In this document: positions 7,026-15,400 of the stretch, piece after piece
Numbering within the stretch: position 1 is the first letter of the stretch
How the letters are laid out: every line of letters starts with the position of its first letter
Source of the DNA: an uncultured Collinsella sp.
GTDB lineage: Bacteria > Actinomycetota > Coriobacteriia > Coriobacteriales > Coriobacteriaceae
Length of the DNA: 17,434 nt
NCBI GenBank assembly: GCA_902490325.1
Contig: CABUDJ010000045.1
Location: forward strand, 1 to 17,434
Direction: 5' to 3'
The notes under the pieces: generated by a model
What the model was told of the DNA's origin: nothing
Database searches by the model: none
The model's input: the letters and a program-made list of their open reading frames with translations, nothing else
Translations under genes and position numbers: made by a program

Positions 7026-7721
7026 ATGGACGAGAAGAACGAAGAGCTCGTGGACGCGCAGATCGTCGAAGAGGACAGCCGCATGTATGGGCACGCCGAG
7101 GGCGAGCCTGGTGGCGAGGTCGCTGACGAGCCGGCGCTGGTGCTGGGCGACGACGACCCGCACGATGCCGAGCTGCACGAGAAGATTCTTTCGGAGGAGT
7201 GCGCCTGGAAGGGCAAGATCCTCGACGTCCACCGTCTTGAGGTTGAGCTGCCCAACGGTCACCGTAGCGCCCGCGATATCGTTCGCCATCCGGGTGCGGC
7301 GGCCGTTGTGGCACTGACCGAGAGCGGCAAGATCGTACTGGTGCGTCAGTATCGCACCGCCATCGACCGCGTGACGGTCGAGATTCCCGCCGGCAAGCTC
7401 GATCCAGGCGAGGACCCGCTCGATTGCGCCAAGCGCGAGCTGCACGAGGAGACGGGCTTTAGGGCCGGTCGCATTCGCTTTTTGACGTCGATTGTCACAT
7501 CCTGCGGCTTCTGTGACGAGATCATTCACATCTACCTGGCCACCAAACTCGAGTTCGATGCACCCAACCCCGATGATGACGAGTTCGTCAACGTGGACCT
7601 CGTGCCGCTGCACGAGCTAATCGACGCCGTACTCGACGGCAAGATCGAAGATGCCAAGACCGTCGTGGGCGCCTTGGCCTGCGATAGCATCGCGCATAGG
7701 TTGGGTGGAGCCGAGCTCTAG
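7026..7721 (+). CDS. NUDIX hydrolase, ADP-ribose pyrophosphatase-like
   Basis: The 231-residue protein has a complete NUDIX box at residues 123-145, GKLDPGE followed by seven residues and RELHEETGF, which binds metal and catalyses cleavage of nucleoside-diphosphate compounds. The flanking sequence (LVRQYRTAIDRVTVEIPAG before the box, TSCGFCDEIIHIYLA after) resembles the ADP-ribose pyrophosphatase group (NudF type), though substrate is inferred. About 60 N-terminal residues are rich in Asp and Glu and precede the conserved region starting near WKGKILDVHRLEVELPNG. The ATG at 7026 is preferred because AGAGGA (7011-7016) is well spaced. The ATG at 7017 is too close to it. The gene follows purD by 21 bases and probably belongs to its transcript. 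Confidence 0.85.
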   Translation: MDEKNEELVDAQIVEEDSRMYGHAEGEPGGEVADEPALVLGDDDPHDAELHEKILSEECAWKGKILDVHRLEVELPNGHRSARDIVRHPGAAAVVALTESGKIVLVRQYRTAIDRVTVEIPAGKLDPGEDPLDCAKRELHEETGFRAGRIRFLTSIVTSCGFCDEIIHIYLATKLEFDAPNPDDDEFVNVDLVPLHELIDAVLDGKIEDAKTVVGALACDSIAHRLGGAEL

Positions 7722-7749
7722 GTTACGCGGTTTTACCAAACCGCGTAAC
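7722..7749. terminator. perfect hairpin directly after the NUDIX stop codon
   Basis: GTTACGCGGTTT (7722-7733) pairs perfectly with AAACCGCGTAAC (7738-7749) around TACC. The stem begins at the base after the stop codon. No T-run follows, so it may protect the mRNA 3' end or act with Rho rather than serve as a classical intrinsic terminator. Confidence 0.45.
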
Positions 7750-7762
7750 GAGTCGACGCTGC

Positions 7763-7860
7763 AAACGCCCCTAAGCGGCAATCCGCCTTTCAATCGTCGC
7801 TCGCGTACCGAAGTGCGCGTCGCTCCTCTTTCAAGGCGCCTTGCTCGCTTAGGGACGTTT
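7763..7860. repeat. 98-bp imperfect palindrome (structured intergenic element)
   Basis: The outer arms 7763-7777 (AAACGCCCCTAAGCG) and 7846-7860 (CGCTTAGGGACGTTT) pair over 15 bases with one mismatch. Pairing continues inward in short blocks (GCAA with TTGC, CGCCTT with AAGGCG) to CGCG/CGCG closing a loop near 7806-7815. The right half also contains the perfect palindrome CAAGGCGCCTTG (7832-7843). No reading frame or promoter explains it. It could be a repetitive extragenic palindrome or an RNA element ahead of the ABC exporter gene. Confidence 0.5.
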
Positions 7861-7968
7861 TCGCTGACGCTGCCAGAACATCGGCGTTATGCTTGTTTGA
7901 ATGCTTTATTTTCAGCCCGACCGGTTCAAACGGATTTCTCACACTATTTATTTCTCTCCGAGGACTGC

Positions 7969-9738
7969 ATGTTTAAGAGGTTTCTTTCGTATTACAAGCC
8001 CCAGATGGGGCTTTTTGTTGCCGATACTGTTTGTGCCCTGGTGCTTGCCGCCATTGACCTGGCGTTTCCTATCATTCTGCGCAATCTGACCGGTGGGCTC
8101 TTTACCCAGGGTCAGGCTGCTATTATGCAGGCACTCGGCATGATCGCGGTCGGCTTGGTACTGATGTACGCCGTCCGCTGTGCCTGCCGCTACTTTGTGA
8201 GTTACTGGGGCCACGTGATGGGCGCGCGCATGGAGTCCAAGATGCGCGAGGACCTGTTCGATCAGTACGAGCGCTTTAGCTTTGCGTACTTCGATCGCAA
8301 CAGCTCGGGTGACATGATGAGCCGCGTGGTCAACGACCTGTTCGATATCTGCGAGGCGGCACACCACGTGCCCGAGTGGATTATCATCTGCGGCATCGAG
8401 ATCGTCGGCTCGTTTGTGATCCTCTTTGCTATTGCCCCGGTGCTGGCGCTTGCCATGGCCGTGGTGACGGCGGTGTTTGCGGTCATCATGTTTTGGCAGA
8501 ACATGCGCATGCGCGAGGTCTTCAGCGACAACCGCAAAAAGATCAGCGGTATTAATGCTCAGCTGCAGGATTCGCTGGCAGGCATGCGCGTGGTCAAGAG
8601 TTTTGCGAACGAGGAGGCTGAGCGCTCCAAGTTCCGCGCCTCTAATGACCGCTATCTTTCGTCCAAGGAGAATATGTATCACGCCATGGGCGTCTACACT
8701 GCGACGTACGGCCTGCTCTCGGGCGTGTTGTACGTGATCGTGGTGCTGCTGGGTGGTTGGCTAGTGGCGCAAGGCCAACTGCAGGCGGTCGATATGGCGA
8801 CCTTCGCGCTCTACATTTCACTGTTCTGCACGCCGCTCGAGACGCTCGTCAATTCGGCCGAAACGTATCAGAAGGCCATCGCCGGCTTTAAGCGTATGGA
8901 CGAGGTGCTTTCGACCGCCCCGGATATCCAGGATAAGCCGGATGCCGCGGACCTGCAGGTGACGGCTGGCGCGGTTGAATATCGCGACGTGTGCTTTAGC
9001 TACGAGGATGTTGAGCTGAGCAGCGGCGAAGAAGCTCGTCCCGTGATCGACCACATGAATCTGTCCATCAAGCCCGGCCAGACTATTGCCCTGGTCGGCC
9101 CCTCGGGCGGTGGCAAGTCTACGACTTGTTCACTGCTGCCGCGCTTTTACGACGTGGCGGACGGATCCGTCAGCATCGACGGCCAGGACGTGCGCGACGT
9201 GACGCAACAGAGTCTGCGCCGCGCCATTGGCCTGGTGCAGCAGGATGTCTATCTGTTTGACGGTACGATTGGCGAGAACATCGCCTACGGCAAGCCAGGC
9301 GCCACGGCGGAAGAGGTTGCCGAGGCCGCCCGCCGCGCCAATATCGATGCCTTCATTGAGTCGCTGCCGCAGGGCTACGACACGGTCGTGGGCGAGCGCG
9401 GCAGCCGTCTTTCGGGCGGCCAGAAGCAGCGCGTAGCCATTGCGCGCGTGTTTCTCAAGAACCCCAAGATCCTGATCCTGGACGAGGCGACGAGCGCCTT
9501 GGATAACGAGAGCGAGGAGGCGGTGCAGGAGTCGCTCGAGCGCCTGGCGCGCGGCCGCACCACGATCATCATCGCCCACCGTCTCTCGACCATTAAACAT
9601 GCCGACGAGATTGCGACCGTCGAGCATGGTCGCGTTGTGGAACGTGGTACGCACGAGCAGCTTCTCGCCCGTGGCGGCACCTATGCCCGTTACTATCGAA
9701 TGCAGTTCGAAGGTGCGCGTGCGCACGAGCTCGACTGA
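7969..9738 (+). CDS. ABC exporter, fused membrane and ATPase domains
   Basis: The 589-residue half-transporter probably works as a dimer in the cytoplasmic membrane. Residues about 1-320 form the type I exporter membrane domain with six predicted helices, for example VADTVCALVLAAIDLAFPII and SGVLYVIVVLLGGWLVA, plus the coupling segment SFAYFDRNSSGDMMSRVVND. The ATPase domain has Walker A GPSGGGKST (377-385), a Q loop region GLVQQDVYLFDGTIGENI, signature LSGGQ (481-485), Walker B ILILDE (501-506) and the switch His537 in IIAHRLST. The substrate cannot be read from sequence; multidrug or lipid-type export is possible. GAGG (7960-7963) lies 5 bases before the ATG. The frame remains open upstream without exporter similarity. 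The next gene starts 19 bases downstream. Confidence 0.93.
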   Translation: MFKRFLSYYKPQMGLFVADTVCALVLAAIDLAFPIILRNLTGGLFTQGQAAIMQALGMIAVGLVLMYAVRCACRYFVSYWGHVMGARMESKMREDLFDQYERFSFAYFDRNSSGDMMSRVVNDLFDICEAAHHVPEWIIICGIEIVGSFVILFAIAPVLALAMAVVTAVFAVIMFWQNMRMREVFSDNRKKISGINAQLQDSLAGMRVVKSFANEEAERSKFRASNDRYLSSKENMYHAMGVYTATYGLLSGVLYVIVVLLGGWLVAQGQLQAVDMATFALYISLFCTPLETLVNSAETYQKAIAGFKRMDEVLSTAPDIQDKPDAADLQVTAGAVEYRDVCFSYEDVELSSGEEARPVIDHMNLSIKPGQTIALVGPSGGGKSTTCSLLPRFYDVADGSVSIDGQDVRDVTQQSLRRAIGLVQQDVYLFDGTIGENIAYGKPGATAEEVAEAARRANIDAFIESLPQGYDTVVGERGSRLSGGQKQRVAIARVFLKNPKILILDEATSALDNESEEAVQESLERLARGRTTIIIAHRLSTIKHADEIATVEHGRVVERGTHEQLLARGGTYARYYRMQFEGARAHELD

Positions 9739-9757
9739 TTGATATGACAGGAAGTAT

Positions 9758-10717
9758 ATGGCTGAGAAGAACCCTTTGACTCCGGAAGAAGTGACGGAGT
9801 TATTCTCCGAGATCGACGCATCCGGCGTTTTGGATCCGACGCTTGCCAAAAAGCGCACCGAGCGCATGCGCGAAAAAGAGGCAGCGGCCAAGCGCGGCGA
9901 CAAGGCGGCGCTGGCGCAGCTTCGCAGCGAAGATCGCGCAAGCCAGACAAAACAGATCGACCCGCTGTCCGAGGACGACCCTTCGGGCTCGCAGGTGAGC
10001 CATACCATTACGAAGACCGCCATGGCCGTAGTTATCGGCATTCTGGTGTTAATCGTGGGCATGCAGATCGGCTACGGCGTGATGCGCCGTCTGAATACCG
10101 CCAATCTGTCCGAGAGCGTTTCGGTGGATACTGTTTCCACGGCACTGAAGGGCGGCCTTGAGTGGGGTAACGGCTTTACGCAGTTCCCGCTCGACTTTAG
10201 CGTCGACGAGGCGGACGAGCGCACGGGTACGGTAGAGGTGACGGTGTTGGACACGTCGTCTGCCAACGAGCTCGAGCTGCTGTCCAACGGGCAGATTCAG
10301 GCTGCGGCACTTGCGACCAACGCGTTGCTCAACGATAAGATCGACCGCGTGGTGTACAACGTGCACGCCTATATCGACGAGGACAGCAATATCCAGCACG
10401 ACTCTTTCTTTGGCATGTTTCCCGCACGGGGCCATCAGAGCGCCATTCTGACGTTCGTGTGGACCAAGAGCTCGTCAAATGCCACGAGCATCGACTGGAA
10501 GATGCGTATCGTGAGCATGGACGACACAATTGCCGAGCGCATCCAAAAGCAGGTGAACTCGGTGTCGTCACTGATTGAGGACCCGTCGGTGAGCCAGACC
10601 AAGATTGACGAGGAAAAGGCCGAACGTGACCTGGAGCATCGCCTGCACGGTCGCGAGATCTTCCACGGTGGCAAGCCCGACCGCACACCGTCCGATCTGC
10701 TGGAGCAGGACAAATAA
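9758..10717 (+). CDS. single-pass membrane protein of unknown function
   Basis: I do not recognise the family of this 319-residue protein. A charged, Lys/Glu/Arg-rich N-terminal part (about 1-80, including KKRTERMREKEAAAKRGDKAAL) has no signal peptide. One hydrophobic span follows (about 88-107, MAVVIGILVLIVGMQIGYGV), then RR and a soluble C-terminal part of about 210 residues. That part has alternating strand-like segments (TVEVTVLDTSS, QSAILTFVWTK) and ends in a charged helix. The positive N-side suggests the N-terminus is inside and the large domain outside the cell. It lies 19 bases after the ABC exporter, with AGGAAG (9749-9754) before the ATG, so it is probably co-transcribed and may be an accessory protein. 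That role is inference. Confidence 0.85.
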   Translation: MAEKNPLTPEEVTELFSEIDASGVLDPTLAKKRTERMREKEAAAKRGDKAALAQLRSEDRASQTKQIDPLSEDDPSGSQVSHTITKTAMAVVIGILVLIVGMQIGYGVMRRLNTANLSESVSVDTVSTALKGGLEWGNGFTQFPLDFSVDEADERTGTVEVTVLDTSSANELELLSNGQIQAAALATNALLNDKIDRVVYNVHAYIDEDSNIQHDSFFGMFPARGHQSAILTFVWTKSSSNATSIDWKMRIVSMDDTIAERIQKQVNSVSSLIEDPSVSQTKIDEEKAERDLEHRLHGREIFHGGKPDRTPSDLLEQDK

Positions 10718-10723
10718 GACGCC

Positions 10724-10764
10724 ATCATCCCGCGTGAGCCAAATGCCCGCGCGGGATGATTTTT
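10724..10764 (+). terminator. intrinsic terminator after the membrane protein gene
   Basis: ATCATCCCGCG (10724-10734) pairs perfectly with CGCGGGATGAT (10750-10760) over 11 bp and is followed by TTTT. It begins 6 bases after the stop codon. Its 3' edge overlaps the left arm of the large inverted repeat at 10756-10862, so the repeat may have inserted next to or within the terminator tail. Confidence 0.8.
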
Positions 10765-10863
10765 CTGGGACGGGGATTAAATAATCATTTTGAGAACGGG
10801 GCTTTGGTGCCAACTGCATACATGGCAGAATGATTTTTAAATCCCCGTCCCAGAAAAATCATT
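10756..10863. repeat. pair of inverted copies of a 34-bp repeat unit
   Basis: The left arm 10756-10789 and right arm 10829-10862 are inverted copies of the same 34 bases with only two mismatches. Both contain TTTTTCTGGGACGGGGATT or its complement. The right copy is itself bounded by AATGATTTTT (10829-10838) and AAAAATCATT (10854-10863), and the left copy has a similar shorter self-complementarity. The spacer is 39 bases. The organisation resembles paired REP-type (BIME-like) elements, and the transcript could form a long cruciform or hairpin. Confidence 0.7.
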
Positions 10864-10999
10864 ATGCATAGAAAGTCATAATTATCATTTCGTAAACATT
10901 TCAATGAAATTAACGCCATGGCGCATACTTGCGGTTAAAATACCGCAAGGCCTAACTACCAACCTTTAAGCCGGTCCGGAGAGACCGGGAAGGAGAATT
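10864..10999 (+). promoter_or_regulatory. carA leader and regulatory region
   Basis: The AT-rich stretch holds a weak promoter candidate, TTATCA (10882-10887) and TGAAAT (10905-10910) with 17-base spacing. The palindromes ATAATTAT (within 10878-10886) and ATTTCA-A-TGAAAT (10898-10910) could be repressor sites. Two leader hairpins follow: CTTGCGGT/ACCGCAAG (10928-10935 with 10942-10949) and CCGGTC/GACCGG (10971-10976 with 10983-10988). The second ends 2 bases before the AGGAG ribosome binding site (10991-10995). Control by arginine or pyrimidine level would fit the enzyme, but no known operator is clearly matched. Confidence 0.35.
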
Positions 11000-12445
11000 A
11001 TGGCGAATAACCATACTGCGGGCACTGCTGCCCGCACCTTCGCGCCCAGCGAGCTTTGCCAGCGCATGCTGGCCAAAACCAGCAAGGGCACCTGCGGTCC
11101 CTGCATCCTGTACCTTGAGGATGGGACCATTTTTTATGGCCGTGCATGCGGTGCCGAGGGTACCGCGACCGGCGAGGTCTGCTTCAACACCTCGCTTGAG
11201 GGCTACTTTGAGGTCATGACCGACCCGAGCTATGCCGGCCAAATCGTAACCATGACCTATCCGCAGATCGGTAACTACGGCATCGACGAGACCGACGTCC
11301 AGTCGGCCTTCCCCGGTGATACCGCCCGCCCCGCGAGCGCTCCGGCTATGCGCGGCATGATCGTCCGCGACATGTGCGTCACGCCTTCCAACTGGCGCTC
11401 GGCCGTCAGCGTGCCGGAGTACCTGCGTGCCCACGGCATCGTCGCTATCGAGGGCGTCGACACCCGCGCTCTTGTGCGCCACCTGCGCGACAACGGCTCC
11501 AAGATGGGCATTATCTCGACGGAAATCTTTGACGTCGTCGAGCTTGCCGAGCGTCTGGCCGCAGCGCCGACGCTGGTGGGCGAGAACCTGGTCAAGACCG
11601 TGAGCTGCTCTGAGCCCCACACTTTTGCCGCGAGCGATCTGCCCGCTACGCATGACTTTGCGCTTGCCCCTGCCGCCCCCGCCCGCCACAACGTGGTCGC
11701 CTACGACTGCGGCGTCAAGCGCGGCATTCTGGAGGGCCTCGTCCGCGCCGGCTGCGACCTTACTGTCGTGCCGTGGGATACGCCCGCGAGTGAGGTGCTC
11801 GACATGAATCCCGACGGCGTCTTTTTATCCAACGGCCCCGGCGACCCCGATGCCGTGGTGGAGACCTATGAGCAGGTGCAGCAGCTGATCGGCAAGGTGC
11901 CGGTCTTTGGCATTTGTCTCGGTCACCAGATGATCAGCTTGGCGTGTGGCGCCCAAATGGAAAAGCTTAAATTCGGTCACCGTGGCGGTAACCAGCCGGT
12001 TATGAACCTGGTGAGCCGTCGCGTGGAGATCACCGCGCAAAACCACGGCTTTGGCCTGCTGTTCCCAAGTCTGGGCAAACTGATCCCGGAGCTTTCCGGC
12101 GGCGAGACCGAGCATGAGGCCGACGGCGACCTACGCGCCTGGGTGCGTCGCGGCATCGCGCCGGTCGTGATGAACGAGCGCTTCGGCCGCATTCGCCTGA
12201 CGCACGTGAACCTCAACGACGGCACCGCCGAGGGCATCCAGCTGCTCGATGCCCCGTGCTTCTCGGTCCAGTACCACCCCGAGGCCTCGCCCGGCCCCAC
12301 CGATGCCCACTATCTCTTTACCGCCTTTACGCGACTCATGGACGGCGAGGAGAACTACCTGGACATCGACACCGCGAAGGACCGCCTCGCCGGCTGGAAT
12401 TTCGCCGAGTCCGAGAACGCTGCGACCGAGACCGAGGAGAACTAA
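11000..12445 (+). CDS. carA: carbamoyl phosphate synthetase small subunit
   Basis: This 481-residue glutamine amidotransferase subunit supplies ammonia to CarB. The small-subunit N domain starts near residue 35 (CILYLEDGTIFYGRACG) and contains GEVCFNTSLEGYFEVMTDPSYAGQIV. The class I amidotransferase domain follows, with FLSNGPGDPD, the nucleophile Cys306 in GICLGHQ, and the His426/Glu428 pair in YHPEASPG. The protein is about 100 residues longer than typical CarA. There is an Ala/Thr-rich extension of about 31 residues at the N-terminus, an insert of about 35 residues between NHGFG (348-352) and THVNLND (401-407), and a C-terminal acidic tail. AGGAG (10991-10995) precedes the ATG. carB starts one base after its stop codon. 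Confidence 0.96.
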   Translation: MANNHTAGTAARTFAPSELCQRMLAKTSKGTCGPCILYLEDGTIFYGRACGAEGTATGEVCFNTSLEGYFEVMTDPSYAGQIVTMTYPQIGNYGIDETDVQSAFPGDTARPASAPAMRGMIVRDMCVTPSNWRSAVSVPEYLRAHGIVAIEGVDTRALVRHLRDNGSKMGIISTEIFDVVELAERLAAAPTLVGENLVKTVSCSEPHTFAASDLPATHDFALAPAAPARHNVVAYDCGVKRGILEGLVRAGCDLTVVPWDTPASEVLDMNPDGVFLSNGPGDPDAVVETYEQVQQLIGKVPVFGICLGHQMISLACGAQMEKLKFGHRGGNQPVMNLVSRRVEITAQNHGFGLLFPSLGKLIPELSGGETEHEADGDLRAWVRRGIAPVVMNERFGRIRLTHVNLNDGTAEGIQLLDAPCFSVQYHPEASPGPTDAHYLFTAFTRLMDGEENYLDIDTAKDRLAGWNFAESENAATETEEN

Positions 12446-12446
12446 C

Positions 12447-15400
12447 ATGCCTAAACGTACTGACATCAAGCGTATCCTCGTCATTGGTTCGGGCCCCATC
12501 GTTATCGGTCAGGCCTGTGAGTTTGACTACTCTGGTGCCCAGGCCTGCAAGGTGCTCAAGGAGGATGGCTTTGAGGTCATCCTGGTCAACTCCAACCCGG
12601 CGACCATCATGACCGACTCGGGTCTTGCCGACCGCACCTATGTTGAGCCTATCACCGCCGAGTTCATCGAGCGCGTGATTAAGAAGGAGCACCCGGACGC
12701 GCTGCTGCCCACGCTGGGCGGCCAGACCGGTCTGAACGCTGCCGTCGAGCTGGCAAAGGATGGCACGCTCGACAAGTACGGCGTCGAGATGATCGGCTGC
12801 GACCTGGCCGCCATCGAGCGCGGCGAGGACCGCAAGCTCTTTAACGAGGCCATGGCCGAGATTGGCCTGGAGGTCGCGCGCTCGGGCTATGCCTACAGCG
12901 TGACCGACGCCGAGGCTATTGCTGAGCGCGTGGGCTATCCCTGCGTACTGCGCCCGAGCTTTACCCTTGGCGGCGCCGGCGGCGGCATCGCTCACACCCA
13001 CGAGGAGCTTGTCTCCATCGTGAGCCAGGGCCTGGAGCTCTCGCCCGCCCACGAGGTGCTGGTCGAGGAGTCCATCGAGGGCTGGAAAGAGTATGAGATG
13101 GAGGTCATGCGCGACCACGCCGGCAACGGCATCATCGTATGCTCCATCGAGAATCTCGACCCCATGGGCGTACACACCGGTGACTCCATCACCGTGGCGC
13201 CGGCGCAGACGCTCTCCGACCTTGAGTATCAGCGCATGCGCGTAGCCTCGCTCGCCATTCTGGAGAAGATCGGCGTCGAGACCGGTGGCTCCAACGTGCA
13301 GTTTGCCGTGAACCCCAACACCGGTCGCTTGATCGTCATCGAGATGAACCCGCGCGTGAGCCGTTCGTCCGCGCTAGCCTCCAAGGCCACGGGTTTCCCC
13401 ATCGCCAAGGCCGCCGCGCGCCTGGCTGTGGGCTATACGCTCGACGAGATCGTCAACGACATCACCAAGGCCACGCCCGCCTGCTTTGAGCCCACGATCG
13501 ACTACTGCGTGGTCAAGGTGCCGCGCTTTGCCTTCGAGAAGTTCAAGGGTACCGACCCCACGCTTACCACGCGCATGAAGGCCGTGGGCGAGATCATGGC
13601 GATCGGCCGCACCTTTGAGGAGGCCTTCGGCAAGGCCATGCGTTCGCTGGAGGACGGGCATCAGGGCATTTGTGCCGGTGGCAAGGAAGGTGCCGACAAG
13701 CTGAGCGACGATGAGCTCGCTCAGGCCGTGGCCACGCCGACCGAGCACCGCATCTTCTTTGTGGTCGAGGCCCTGCGCCGTGGCTGGGACATCGCTCGCA
13801 TCCATGCCATCTGCGGCATCGATCCGTGGTACCTCAACCGCATCAACGACATGGTGCAGGTTCAGGAGAGCATCCGCGGTCTGCGTGTGGAGGATATCGA
13901 CGCCGACGCGATGCGCCTGCTCAAGCAGTACGGCACGAGCGACGCCGAGATTGCCGCGCTGACCGGCTCCGATGAGCGCTTTGTGCGCGCCTACCGCAAG
14001 GGTCTGGGTGTGGTTCCCAGCATGAAGACGGTCGATACCTGCGCTGCGGAGTTCTCGAGCGCCACGGAGTACCATTACAAGACGTACGAGAACATCTACC
14101 GCACGAGCCCGGATGCCAAGAAGTGCGTGGCTCCCGACGAGACCACGCCGGCGGACAAGCCCAAGGCGATGATTCTGGGCGCCGGCCCCAACCGCATTGG
14201 CCAGGGTATCGAGTTCGATTACTGCTGCGTGCACGCGAGCTACGCGCTGGCGGCCCGCGGCTTCGAGACCATCATGGTCAACTGCAACCCCGAGACCGTC
14301 TCGACTGACTACGACACATCCGACCGCCTGTACTTTGAGCCGCTCACCTACGAGGACGTCATGGACGTCATTGGCGTTGAGCGTCCTGACGGCGTCGTGG
14401 TGACGCTCGGCGGCCAGACTCCGCTTAAGCTGGCGCGCATGCTCGAGGAGAGTGGCGTCAACATCATGGGCACCAAGCCCGATGCCATCGACTTTGCCGA
14501 GGACCGCGAGCGCTTCGCCGCTCTGCTCGACAAGCTGGGCATTATGTATCCGCCGGCGGGCCAGGCCACCTCGTTTGAGGAGGCCGAGGCCGTGGCCGCG
14601 CACATCGGCTACCCGCTGCTGGTGCGTCCGAGCTACGTGCTGGGCGGCCGCGGCATGATGATCGCCTACGATGCCGAGCATCTGCGCGATTACATGGCAG
14701 AGGCTGCGCGCATTAGCCCCGACTACCCGGTGTACCTGGACCGCTTCCTGGAGGGTGCGATCGAGTCCGATGTCGACGCCCTGTGCGACGGCGAAGAGGT
14801 CTACATCGGCGGTATTCTGGAGCATATCGAGGAGGCCGGTATTCACTCCGGCGACTCCGCGACGTGCATCCCGCCGTTCAGCTTTAGCGAGAGCCTGCAG
14901 GCAAAGCTTCGCGAGACCACGCGCCGCATCGCGATGGCGCTGGGCGTACGCGGCCTGGTCAACGTGCAGTACGCCATCAAGGGCGAGACCGTCTACGTGA
15001 TCGAGGCAAACCCGCGCGCCAGCCGTACCGTGCCGTTTATCTCCAAGGCCACCGGCGTGCCGCTGGCCAAGTGCGCGGCGCGCATCATGGCAGGCGATTC
15101 CATCGCGAGCCTGGGCCTGCCGAGCGACGAGCGTCAGCTGGACTGGTTCTGCATGAAGGAAGCCGTTATGCCCTGGGGCCGTTTCCCGGGAGCCGACGTT
15201 ATCCTGGGGCCCGAGATGAAGTCGACGGGCGAGGTCATGGGTATCGCCAAGAGCTATCCCGAGGCATATGCCAAGACGCAGCTGGCGATCGACTACAAAC
15301 TGCCCGATCCGAGCTGCGGCAAGGTGTTCATCAGCGTGTGCGACCGCGACAAGCGTCATATCCTTTCGGTCGCGCGTATCCTGCGCTACCTGGGCTTTGA

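Noticed and set aside
7651..7968. Upstream extension of the ABC exporter frame into the NUDIX gene
   Set aside because: The 106 extra residues are Arg/Ser/Pro-rich without exporter similarity and cover the palindromic elements. The ATG at 7969 has its own ribosome binding site.
10718..10870. CRISPR array
   Set aside because: Only two repeat copies, in opposite orientation, with a single spacer; no direct repeat series and no cas genes.
12249..12446. Upstream extension of carB inside carA
   Set aside because: CarB similarity starts right at the ATG at 12447, and the upstream frame is an off-frame reading of the carA 3' end.
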